NCBI GenBank assembly: GCA_026390935.1 | Contig: JAPLEZ010000145.1 | Location: forward strand, 1-39,637 | Length of the DNA stretch: 39,637 nt | Direction of reading: 5' to 3' | Origin: Bacteroidota bacterium | GTDB lineage: Bacteria > Bacteroidota > Bacteroidia > Flavobacteriales_C > GCA-002722245 | Shown: positions 16,592-23,873 of the stretch, piece by piece | Layout of the letters: each line of letters starts with the position of its first letter | How positions within the stretch are numbered: the stretch's first letter is position 1 | The notes under the pieces: model-generated | Told to the model about the DNA's origin: nothing | Database searches by the model: none | The model's input: the letters and a program-made list of their open reading frames with translations, nothing else | Made by a program: the position numbers and the translations under genes

Positions 16592-17587
16592 ATGAGAAAA
16601 TATATTGCATTGCTATTTGTTGCCGCCCTGGCATCTTGCGTTCCACAACGCCAATTCCAGGAAATGGAGGAAAAATACAATAAGGCCATGACGGAAAACA
16701 AAGACCTGAAAGAAAAGGGCATGGAAACCGAAGCCAACTTCAATGAAGCCAATGCCAGCTTGATATCTTTAAAAAAATCGGCCGATGCTATGAAAGCTGA
16801 TACTTTAATTATGGGAACTGCTTTACGCCGACTCACCTCAAACTACGACCAGCTGGACAAAACCTACAGAGAACTGCTAGATGTTAACGAAAGAATTCAT
16901 AAAGGCAGCTTGAAAGACGCCGAAGAATTGCGCAAAAAATATGAAACAGCCTTGGAACAACTCCACGCCAAAGAGGACGCTGCTAACAAGCTTCAATCCG
17001 AATTGAGCAAGAAAGAGCAATCGCTTGCAAAACTGGAAACTGAAATCGCGGTTCGCGAGAAAAAAATGCGTGAAATGCAATCTATCCTCAACAGAAAAGA
17101 TTCTATCGTTCGCGCCTTAAAAGACAAGCTATCACAAGCTTTATTGGGCTTTGAAAACAACGGACTCACCATTCGCCAGCAAGACGGCAAAGTGTATGTT
17201 TCCCTGGAAAATCAATTGTTGTTTAAATCGGGAAGCTATGAAGTAGATGAAAAAGGAAAAGATGCCCTAAAAAAATTAGCGAAAGTGCTGGAGCAAAATC
17301 CCGATATCAATGTTACTGTGGAAGGACACACCGACACCGACAAGTACTCGGGATCAGGAGCGTTAAAAGACAACTGGGACCTCAGCGTTATTCGCGCAAC
17401 ACAAATCGTGAAAATACTTTTGACCTCTGCCACCATCGATTCCAAAAGGTTAACCGCTGCAGGAAGAGGGGAATTTTTACCTATTGATCCGGCCAACAAC
17501 GAAACAGCCAAAAAGAAAAACAGAAGAACCGAAATCATTTTGACTCCTAAGCTGGATGAACTTTATGAAATGTTGAATGAGAAATAG
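16592..17587 (+). CDS. OmpA-family peptidoglycan-binding lipoprotein with coiled coil
   Basis: 331 residues. The signal MRKYIALLFVAALASC places the lipidated cysteine at 16. Residues about 20-185 form a continuous coiled coil (repeated E, K, L and A heptads). The OmpA C-terminal domain occupies about 195-325: YVSLENQLLFKSGSYEVDEKG, NPDINVTVEGHTDTD, WDLSVIRATQIVKIL and the C-terminal NRRTEIILTP. The Asp and Arg positions that contact diaminopimelate are present (D..LS..RA and NRR). The protein should tether the outer membrane to the cell wall across the periplasm. TACTTTTA at 16565-16572 resembles the -7 boxes seen at 23791 and 23858, but a -33 box is not evident. Confidence 0.9.
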   Translation: MRKYIALLFVAALASCVPQRQFQEMEEKYNKAMTENKDLKEKGMETEANFNEANASLISLKKSADAMKADTLIMGTALRRLTSNYDQLDKTYRELLDVNERIHKGSLKDAEELRKKYETALEQLHAKEDAANKLQSELSKKEQSLAKLETEIAVREKKMREMQSILNRKDSIVRALKDKLSQALLGFENNGLTIRQQDGKVYVSLENQLLFKSGSYEVDEKGKDALKKLAKVLEQNPDINVTVEGHTDTDKYSGSGALKDNWDLSVIRATQIVKILLTSATIDSKRLTAAGRGEFLPIDPANNETAKKKNRRTEIILTPKLDELYEMLNEK

Positions 17588-17640
17588 TTGCTGATACATT
17601 TTTTTACTATAAATTAGAACGCACTTTTAAACCTTTTTAT

Positions 17641-18207
17641 ATGAAATTAAAACTACTTCCTCTTGCCATCGCTTCTGTTGCTATGGTGTTGTTTTCCTGC
17701 CAATCTTCGGTGAACATTGCTAAGAAAAGATACAGCAATGGCTACTATGTTAGCGTATCACATAATGTGGAGGAACAAACAGAAAACAAAAAAACTACGG
17801 AATACAAAAAAGACCTTTCTGCTGCAACAAAAGAAGTGAAAATGGAAAGTGCTCCTTTAGCCGAACCACTATTTAACATGGAAGTACGTAAAGTTGAAAG
17901 CACTTCTGTTGAAATAGAAACAGCTAATGTGTCTGAAAGCAAAACAATTACCGCCAGCGCTGAAAAAACAGTTGTGCCTAATAAAAAATCAGAGGCGAAA
18001 AAACTTAAAAAAGAAAGCAAATCCTCTGCATTGGAAGATATCAGCGAAATGACCTTGCTACTTATTATTCTTTGCTTTATTATACCTCCTGTTGCAGTAG
18101 GATTGGCAACCAACTGGGAGATAACTCCTTTGGTGATCAACATTCTTTTAACTTTCTTGTTCTGGTTGCCGGGTGTTATACATGCCTTAATCGTAGTTCT
18201 TAGATAA
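17641..18207 (+). CDS. Lipoprotein-signal protein fused to a Pmp3/YqaE (UPF0057) membrane domain
   Basis: 188 residues. The N-terminus MKLKLLPLAIASVAMVLFSC is a lipoprotein signal (C20). Residues about 25-130 are a Lys/Glu/Ser/Thr-rich, probably unstructured linker. The last 50 residues are a full Pmp3 domain: LLIILCFIIPPVAVGLATNW, then TPLVINILLTFLFWLPGVIHA and a basic end. Free-standing Pmp3 proteins are about 50-60 residues and are linked to salt and membrane-potential stress. Here the domain carries an exported lipoprotein-like head, so both ends may be membrane-bound. It follows the OmpA lipoprotein after 53 bp on the same strand and ends before a strong terminator. Confidence 0.88.
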   Translation: MKLKLLPLAIASVAMVLFSCQSSVNIAKKRYSNGYYVSVSHNVEEQTENKKTTEYKKDLSAATKEVKMESAPLAEPLFNMEVRKVESTSVEIETANVSESKTITASAEKTVVPNKKSEAKKLKKESKSSALEDISEMTLLLIILCFIIPPVAVGLATNWEITPLVINILLTFLFWLPGVIHALIVVLR

Positions 18208-18229
18208 GAAAAAACATCAACCTTATTGC

Positions 18230-18272
18230 AAGCGGGTAATTTTATAAAATAAATTACCCGCTTATTTTTTTT
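18230..18272 (+). terminator. Intrinsic terminator after the Pmp3 fusion gene
   Basis: Perfect 13-bp arms at 18230-18242 and 18251-18263 (AAGCGGGTAATTT / AAATTACCCGCTT) with an 8-nt loop, followed by ATTTTTTTT on the plus strand. Confidence 0.92.
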
Positions 18273-18440
18273 CAAATAAAATGCACTTTATAAACCTAGT
18301 TGTCCAACAATAATTAACTAAACCCTTTGCCATTTTGCCTTTAGCTTCTTTTTCCTGCCGAAGTATAGTTTATCCATCCATCATTTGTTTGATACCAAAT
18401 GAAATTTCTCATTCCATCGCACAGAATTTTCCCTAAACAT

Positions 18441-18932
18441 CCCTTTTGAAGGTGATGACCCAGATTAAGGCAAATCAGCTTTGTTATTGAGAATGCTCCG
18501 CGCTCACGGCTTCGCCGGCGCGGAATCTTTTTGTTTAGAGCTTTCAGCTCGTTGCAACCCTTTGAAAATACGAGGCGAAGCCCATTACTGTTCCAAACCT
18601 TACGCATCCTATATTTAGTGCGTCCTTGCGAAAATTTTGTACTCAAAATTGAAGCAATCTCATTCCTGATAAGCTATTGTTTTTTAAGAGAAAACTATCG
18701 AAATGAGAAAAAACAGATGATTTCAATTCTTAAACAACGATGAGATTGCTTCAATTTTGAGTACAAAATTTTCGCAAGGACGTTGTGGGTGTGAAGTTCT
18801 ACATGTTCCGAACAGTAATGGGCGAAGCCTCTACACAAATAAATACCGCGCCGGCGAAGCCGTGAGCGCGGAGCGTGAAATCTTAGTTATTTGTGGTTTT
18901 GCCTTACACTGGGTCATCACTTTTGCAAAGGG
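18441..18932. repeat. Large imperfect palindrome of about 490 bp with three matched blocks
   Basis: The 906-bp gap at 18208-19113 contains no gene I can support; this element fills its middle. Its centre has perfect 43-bp arms at 18621-18663 and 18740-18782 around a 76-nt loop. Further out, perfect 29-bp GC-rich arms lie at 18495-18523 and 18846-18874, an island of high GC in an AT-rich gap. The ends pair imperfectly (CCCTTTTGAAGGTGATGACCC at 18441 against 18911-18932). Between these blocks a GAACAGTAATGGGC motif is also mirrored. The central arm contains the TTGCGAAAATTTT...GAAGCAATC motif that recurs at 33121. Open frames on both strands here share the same first residues because of the palindrome and are not genes. 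Confidence 0.88.
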
Positions 18933-18990
18933 AGAAGAGCAAACTTATCCATGTTCATATGTTCTTCAGGAATTGGTCGCTAACTTACTT

Positions 18991-19043
18991 CCTCCTTTAA
19001 AAAAAGAGGAGTGCGCTGACAGTGCGAGGGGAAGGAGGATTTC
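18991..19043. repeat. Dispersed G-rich repeat, family A (copy 3)
   Basis: Same orientation and nearly the same wording as 137-185: AGGAGTGCGCTGACAGTG followed by CGAGGGGAAGGAGGATTTC. A CCTCCTTT / AAGAGG mini-hairpin precedes it. It lies just before the PBP1A terminator. Confidence 0.65.
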
Positions 19044-19055
19044 TTCACAATGGGA

Positions 19056-19095
19056 CAAAAAAAGGATTGAAGATTTCTCCTCAATCCTTTTTTGT
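19056..19095 (-). terminator. Intrinsic terminator of the ricT-gldH-PBP1A unit
   Basis: Arms at 19057-19070 and 19081-19094 (AAAAAAAGGATTGA / TCAATCCTTTTTTG, one end mismatch) with a 10-nt loop. Runs of A on the left give the U-tract on the minus strand. It starts 19 bp past the PBP1A stop. Confidence 0.88.
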
Positions 19096-19113
19096 TTATC
19101 ATCAGATTACTAT

Positions 19114-21723
19114 TTACCATCCAAACTGACTATCATCTAAGTCATTAAAATTAGGAGCAGGATTCATCTCCTCACAATTAAAGCTTTCTCCTTTCAAACT
19201 CTCCGGCACAGGAATACTTCCTTTAGAAACTTTCAGCTTAGGATCTTTCCACAAACTATTCATGTAATAACCCCAGATAGGCAAGGCTGTATTTGTTCCC
19301 ATACCCAACTGCAATGAGGTAAAGTGCGCACTTCTATCGTCGCAACCCACCCAAACTCCCGTCACCACATCAGGTGTAATGCCCATGAACCAACCATCAG
19401 ATTGATTTTGAGTAGTTCCAGTTTTACCCGCTATTTTAATAGAATATGGAATCCCTCCGTAAGGCTTGGCAGGGTTACGCAACCTAACTCCTGTACCATA
19501 AGTTTTTTGTCCTTTCACCATCGGTCCGTAAGCAGCAACACCCGATAACAACTCCACCATTTTATATGCATTTGCTTCGCTCATCGCTTCACGTGAAGCA
19601 GGATGAGGAACAAAAATAACATTACCGTTTTTATCTTCAATTCTTAAGATGAAAGTCGGTTCTTTCCATGTTCCTTTATTGGCGAAACATGCGTAGGCCG
19701 ACACCATTTCTCTCAAAGATAAATCTGCTGTTCCTAAGCAAATGGATGGATTGGATTCCAGCGGACTTGTAATTCCGCATCTTCTTGCAACATCTACAAT
19801 CGCAGCTGGTCCGTATTGCTTCATGAACGATGCTGAAATAAAATTGATGGAGTTGGCCAGTGCCATTTTTAAGGTAATAGGCTCACCATCTAAAATAGAA
19901 GCTGCAGAGTTTTTAGGTGTCCAACTGCTTTGCAAACCATACATTCCCGCGGGGAAAGTCACTGGTATATTTAATACTTTATCACACGGTGTGTATCCAT
20001 TTTCAATTGCCGCGGCATATACAAAAGCTTTAAAAGTTGAACCCACTTGACGACGACCCTGACTCACGTGATCGTATTGATAATGCTTGTAGTTGATGCC
20101 TCCCACCCATGCTTTGATATATCCCGTTCCTGGGTCAACCGATAACATACCAGTTTGCAAATATTTTTTAGCGTAGCGAACAGAATCTCTCAATGAAATA
20201 ATGGTATCAATATCACCCTTCCATGAAAACAATCTTGTTTTTACAGGCTTATTGAACGCTGTCATCATAGAATCATCAAAAGGTTTCCATGCTTTCTGAT
20301 AATCTTTCCAAGCATCTTTTACACCATCTTCCAAATCAGCAATTTCTTCTTTAAGCTCATCCTTCTTGGCCATGTAATATGCCACAGAATCACGGTACGC
20401 TTCCAATTTCTCTGCTGCGCCTTCAGCGCTGGTATCTTTTTTCAATTCATTCACACCCGACTGATAGAAAAATCTTTTCTCTTCCATCATCCTTCTTTGA
20501 TCTACCAAATCTGTTTGAGGAGCTAAGTACTTGTTGTACTTTCTTAATAACTCCCGAATGTAAATGTGGCGATCCAGTTCGGCATTATACCTTGAACTTG
20601 CACGGATACCATCCACAATAATTTTATTTACCGCAACTTCATATTCCTTAGCTCCCAATCCCGAAAAATAAAATGGCGCCATCTTTTTCATGATGCCAGT
20701 TTTGTTGTTCCAGTGCTTGAAAAACTTATCCTGCAATTCACCTCCTAAGTGACTTTTAACAGCTTCTTCCGCATGCATCTGCATTCGGTAATTGATGGTA
20801 GTGTATATCTTCAATCCATCGCGGTACAAATCATAATGCTCGCCTGTACTTGGATTAATATTTTTTGAGCACCAGCTCGACATGTACCTTCTCAATTCCT
20901 CACGAAAATATGTAGCAACACCTTCTTTATGCGATGCGAGAGAAAGCTTTAAAGTGAGCGGAATTACCTTGATGGAATCCATTTCATTTTGCGTGAGGGT
21001 TTTGTTTCTCACCATTTGACCTAACACGACATTTCTTCGTTGTTGTACTTTTTTCGCGCGTTTGCGCGGATCAAACATCGCCGGATTTTTACACATTCCA
21101 ATGATCATTGCTGATTCTTGAACGTTTAAATCCACTGGCATTTTGCTGAAATAAATTCGCGCTGCCGATTTAATTCCAACAGCATTATTTACGAAATCCA
21201 CCTTGTTCAAGTACATCGTTAAAATTTCATCTTTGGTGTACTGACGCTCCAAGCGCACAGCAATAACCCACTCTTTCAGTTTTTGAATGACACGCGTAAA
21301 TATATTGTCGCTGGGTCTTTCGGTGAAAAGCAATTTGGCCAATTGTTGCGTTAAAGTACTTCCTCCACCAGCACTTCCCATCCCTTGTATAGCGCGGGCA
21401 AGAGCGCGCGGATCAATTCCTGAGTGCTCGTAAAAACGTTCGTCTTCTGTTGACACCAATGCTTGTGGCAGGTATGGAGAAAGTTCTTTGTACTCAATGT
21501 TTGATCGGTTTTCTGCGAAAAAAGTTCCCAATAAAACCCGGTCAGAAGAATAAATTTCTGCAGCCTGATTGGTATTTGGATTTTCCAACTGCTCAAAAGA
21601 AGGCAGAGGTCCAAACAATTCCCACTCGGAAATCGCTACGAAAAATAGAAACACCAGTAATACTCCGCCGAAGAAAATCGACCAAAACCAGATGAGTTGT
21701 TTTTTATAATCTTTAAGTGCCAT
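19114..21723 (-). CDS. Bifunctional class A penicillin-binding protein (PBP1A)
   Basis: 869 residues. One N-terminal membrane anchor (about 12-31). The glycosyltransferase domain has the catalytic E93 in STEDERFYEHSG and GGSTLTQQLAKLL (120-132), followed by VRLERQYTKDEILTMYLN. The transpeptidase domain carries S562-T-F-K565, S625-I-N627 and K767-T-G769. It polymerises and cross-links peptidoglycan at the cytoplasmic membrane. Between the two domains lies an insert of roughly 170 residues (about 325-500) rich in Lys, Glu, Asp and Tyr that looks helical or coiled-coil, larger than in E. coli PBP1A but seen in this phylum. It follows gldH after 180 bp that contain a 91-bp palindromic repeat. Confidence 0.96.
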   Translation of the reverse strand: MALKDYKKQLIWFWSIFFGGVLLVFLFFVAISEWELFGPLPSFEQLENPNTNQAAEIYSSDRVLLGTFFAENRSNIEYKELSPYLPQALVSTEDERFYEHSGIDPRALARAIQGMGSAGGGSTLTQQLAKLLFTERPSDNIFTRVIQKLKEWVIAVRLERQYTKDEILTMYLNKVDFVNNAVGIKSAARIYFSKMPVDLNVQESAMIIGMCKNPAMFDPRKRAKKVQQRRNVVLGQMVRNKTLTQNEMDSIKVIPLTLKLSLASHKEGVATYFREELRRYMSSWCSKNINPSTGEHYDLYRDGLKIYTTINYRMQMHAEEAVKSHLGGELQDKFFKHWNNKTGIMKKMAPFYFSGLGAKEYEVAVNKIIVDGIRASSRYNAELDRHIYIRELLRKYNKYLAPQTDLVDQRRMMEEKRFFYQSGVNELKKDTSAEGAAEKLEAYRDSVAYYMAKKDELKEEIADLEDGVKDAWKDYQKAWKPFDDSMMTAFNKPVKTRLFSWKGDIDTIISLRDSVRYAKKYLQTGMLSVDPGTGYIKAWVGGINYKHYQYDHVSQGRRQVGSTFKAFVYAAAIENGYTPCDKVLNIPVTFPAGMYGLQSSWTPKNSAASILDGEPITLKMALANSINFISASFMKQYGPAAIVDVARRCGITSPLESNPSICLGTADLSLREMVSAYACFANKGTWKEPTFILRIEDKNGNVIFVPHPASREAMSEANAYKMVELLSGVAAYGPMVKGQKTYGTGVRLRNPAKPYGGIPYSIKIAGKTGTTQNQSDGWFMGITPDVVTGVWVGCDDRSAHFTSLQLGMGTNTALPIWGYYMNSLWKDPKLKVSKGSIPVPESLKGESFNCEEMNPAPNFNDLDDSQFGW

Positions 21724-21782
21724 CTACTTGCTTTATTTTAATGTCAAAACTAAAAATTTCTTTGTTTTATTATCCAAATAAA

Positions 21783-21873
21783 CAGATCCTGAAACAAGTT
21801 CAGGATGACAAATGCGAACCATGCTCTTCAGGTAATACCCGCTAATGTCATCCTGAACTTGTTTCAGGATCTG
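21783..21873. repeat. 91-bp palindromic element, family B (copy 1)
   Basis: Perfect 27-bp arms at 21783-21809 and 21847-21873, built on CCTGAAACAAGTTCAGGATG. The 37-nt loop is also conserved: it differs from the loop of the copy at 33187-33275 at only two positions. The arm motif is a widespread dispersed bacterial repeat. The element sits between gldH and the PBP1A gene, inside a probable operon. Confidence 0.92.
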
Positions 21874-21903
21874 AATTATATATTTATTGCTGTTTTTCAA
21901 TTT

Positions 21904-22386
21904 TTATTCTGCCTTGCGCAATTTAAATCCTACGTCTACCATCTCTCCCAAAGTCTCATCAGTCATGCCTTGCTCAATTTTAAACTTGTAAACCCCAGGT
22001 TTCGGAAAACGAAAGTTTTTACGGTATTGAGGCATGAATTCCTTTTCTTTAATCGTTCCAAATCCCGAAACATCATCCTTCCAATTTCCTTCTGCATCCA
22101 TCAGCTCATCCTGCACGGTGTCACGAATCATTTGTTTGTCGGGCATTTCAATAGTCACGAAAAAATAAATGTTGCGGTATTTGTAATCCAAATTGACTCT
22201 GTAATCAATAAAAGCATTATAGCCTTGTTGAACGTCAGCAATTGAATCTGTAGTGAAAACAAAGGGCTCCGATCTTTTCCATTGCTGGTTAGGAACGGGA
22301 TAGCTCTCGGTATAAACCAATCCAGGATCACAGGAAACCAACATCAAAAGTAAAAAGGCAAAAGCCAATGGATATGCCGACTTCAT
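21904..22386 (-). CDS. gldH: Gliding motility lipoprotein GldH
   Basis: 160 residues, the normal GldH length. The lipoprotein signal ends LLLMLVSC, with the lipidated cysteine at 19. Family marks: the NAFIDYRVNLDYKYRNIYFFVTIEMP strand pair, DTVQDELMDAEGNWKDDVSGFGTIKE, the basic FMPQYRKNFRFPKPGVYKFKIEQGMTDETL block and a final VDVGFKLRK. GldH is needed for gliding and chitin use in Flavobacterium johnsoniae; the exact role in the gliding/T9SS machine is not settled. The ATG overlaps the ricT stop by one base (TAATG), so it is translationally coupled to ricT. Confidence 0.9.
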   Translation of the reverse strand: MKSAYPLAFAFLLLMLVSCDPGLVYTESYPVPNQQWKRSEPFVFTTDSIADVQQGYNAFIDYRVNLDYKYRNIYFFVTIEMPDKQMIRDTVQDELMDAEGNWKDDVSGFGTIKEKEFMPQYRKNFRFPKPGVYKFKIEQGMTDETLGEMVDVGFKLRKAE

Positions 22387-23771
22387 TATTTAGACGCTTC
22401 GTTTTGAGGTGGATTGTTGCGTGGTGGATTATTGGGATTGTTCGGCCTCGGCTTGTTTTGCGGCGGACGATTGGGATTGTTTGGCCTCGGACCACCATTG
22501 TTCGGACGCGGTGGATGGTTGGGTTTGTTCGGATTATTATTCGGACGCTGTCCGCCTTCGTTGTTGTTGCGTGGCGGATTGTTTGGGTTGTTGTTTGGTC
22601 GCGGACCGTTGTTGCGCGGACCGTTATTATTGCGATTGTTGTTGTTGTTGCGCGGATTGCCCTTCTTGCGATCAAAACGTGTTAAATCGTCTTCTCCAAC
22701 CACGTTTGCATAATCAGGTTCAGCTTTCTTAATTTGCTTGCTTTGTGGTTGCTCAGGCAATAAAAATTCTGGTTGCTCGCCTTTGCGGTTCATCAGAATA
22801 ATTTCTTTCACTCGCTCCACAGGCACTGGATGAAAAACACCCGGTTCATCCTTCACGATGTAGTACATCAAGCCTTTGAAAATATCCACTTTAACGTTGA
22901 AGGCTGCGCTTCTTTTCAATTGCAGTTCGGGATTGCCCTGAGGGAATTCCTTAATGGCATCGAGGTAGCTATCCAACTCGTAATTCAAACAACATTTCAG
23001 CTTACCACATTGTCCGGCCAACTTTTGCGGATTCAACGACAACTGCTGATAACGTGCTGCCGAAGTATTTACCGAACGGAAATCGCTGAGCCATGTGGAG
23101 CAACACAATTCACGTCCGCAAGCACCAACACCTCCTAATTTTGAAGCTTCCTGACGTGCACCAATCTGGCGCATTTCAATTCTAACTCGGAAATTTTCGG
23201 CGTACATTTTAATCAGCTGACGGAAATCTACGCGACCGTTAGCCGTGTAAAAAAATGTTGCTTTGGTTTTATCCCCCTGAAATTCAACATCGCCAATTTT
23301 CATGTTCAAACCTAAATCAATGGCGAACTGACGCGCCTTCTGCATCGTTGGTTTTTCCAAAGCGATGGCTTCGTTCCATTTGTCGATATCGGTTTGACGG
23401 GCTTTGCGATAGAGCTTTTTCATTTCTTCGAAAGCCACGCCTCGCTTGCTCATTTGTAATTTTACCAACTCACCAGTTAAGGACACTGTCCCTATATCGT
23501 GGCCCGGAGAAGCTTCTACCGACACCGCGTCGCCCACAGCCAAAGGCAGTTTATCCACATTCAAAAAATATCCTTTTCTGTCGTTTTTAAATCTTACTTC
23601 AACTCCTTGAAAAACTTCTTCTCCAGTGGGCAAAGCCATGTTGCTTAGCCAATCAAAAACCGTGAACTTATTGCATCCCTGGGTAGCGCAAGTACCATGA
23701 CTTCCGCAACCTGCCGGTGGTGTATTTGTGTTGGTGTTACCTCTTCCTGTTTCGCATCCGCTGCATCCCAT
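22386..23771 (-). CDS. ricT: PSP1-domain protein RicT (YaaT-like) with low-complexity tail
   Basis: 461 residues. The N-terminus is Cys-rich (C3, C6, C22, C28, C33). The PSP1 core spans about 50-300, with LGLNMKIGDVEFQGDKTKATFFYTANGRVDFRQLIK and the two cysteine signatures GACGRELCCSTWL and GQCGKLKCCLNYE, which in the Bacillus Ric complex ligate iron-sulfur clusters. Residues about 370-461 are an extreme Asn/Pro/Arg/Gly tail of short repeats (NNGPRPNNNP, NNPPRNN), likely disordered and RNA-binding in character. In Bacillus this protein helps RNase Y processing; in Bacteroidota the role is inferred. The gene leads a ricT-gldH-PBP1A unit. Confidence 0.92.
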   Translation of the reverse strand: MGCSGCETGRGNTNTNTPPAGCGSHGTCATQGCNKFTVFDWLSNMALPTGEEVFQGVEVRFKNDRKGYFLNVDKLPLAVGDAVSVEASPGHDIGTVSLTGELVKLQMSKRGVAFEEMKKLYRKARQTDIDKWNEAIALEKPTMQKARQFAIDLGLNMKIGDVEFQGDKTKATFFYTANGRVDFRQLIKMYAENFRVRIEMRQIGARQEASKLGGVGACGRELCCSTWLSDFRSVNTSAARYQQLSLNPQKLAGQCGKLKCCLNYELDSYLDAIKEFPQGNPELQLKRSAAFNVKVDIFKGLMYYIVKDEPGVFHPVPVERVKEIILMNRKGEQPEFLLPEQPQSKQIKKAEPDYANVVGEDDLTRFDRKKGNPRNNNNNRNNNGPRNNGPRPNNNPNNPPRNNNEGGQRPNNNPNKPNHPPRPNNGGPRPNNPNRPPQNKPRPNNPNNPPRNNPPQNEASK

Positions 23772-23790
23772 AAATCTATTTTATCAGCCT

Positions 23791-23821
23791 TAAAAGTAAT
23801 AACAAATGACGGGAGTACAAA
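23791..23821 (-). promoter_or_regulatory. Putative ricT promoter
   Basis: On the minus strand TTTG (plus 23818-23821) is followed by 19 nt and then TACTTTTA (plus 23791-23798), which ends 20 bp before the ricT ATG. The TTTG spacing fits the Bacteroidota -33/-7 layout; the -7 box differs from TAnnTTTG at its last base. Confidence 0.45.
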
Positions 23822-23836
23822 GGGGAAAATTTCCCC

Positions 23837-23865
23837 TTGTAGTTGTTAGTATTTTTTTACTTTTA
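23837..23865 (+). promoter_or_regulatory. Putative promoter of the APC permease gene
   Basis: TTG at 23837-23839, 18 nt, then TACTTTTA at 23858-23865, only 8 bp before the ATG at 23874. If used, the message would be almost leaderless. The same -7 sequence occurs in the divergent ricT promoter, and the two -33 boxes flank an AAGGGGAAA/TTTCCCCTT inverted repeat (23819-23837). Confidence 0.45.
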
Positions 23866-23873
23866 ATCCTGTG

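Noticed and set aside
18441-18932. CRISPR array
   Set aside because: The repeats are inverted, not regularly spaced direct repeats, and no cas genes are present.
18341-19140. Open frames on both strands with the same first residues (MSTKFSQGR)
   Set aside because: They come from the arms of the palindrome at 18441-18932, have no recognisable domain, and overlap repeats and a terminator.
22328-22732. Several open frames opposite and out of frame with the ricT tail
   Set aside because: They reflect the strong codon repetition of the Asn/Pro/Arg tail and lack any sensible protein pattern.
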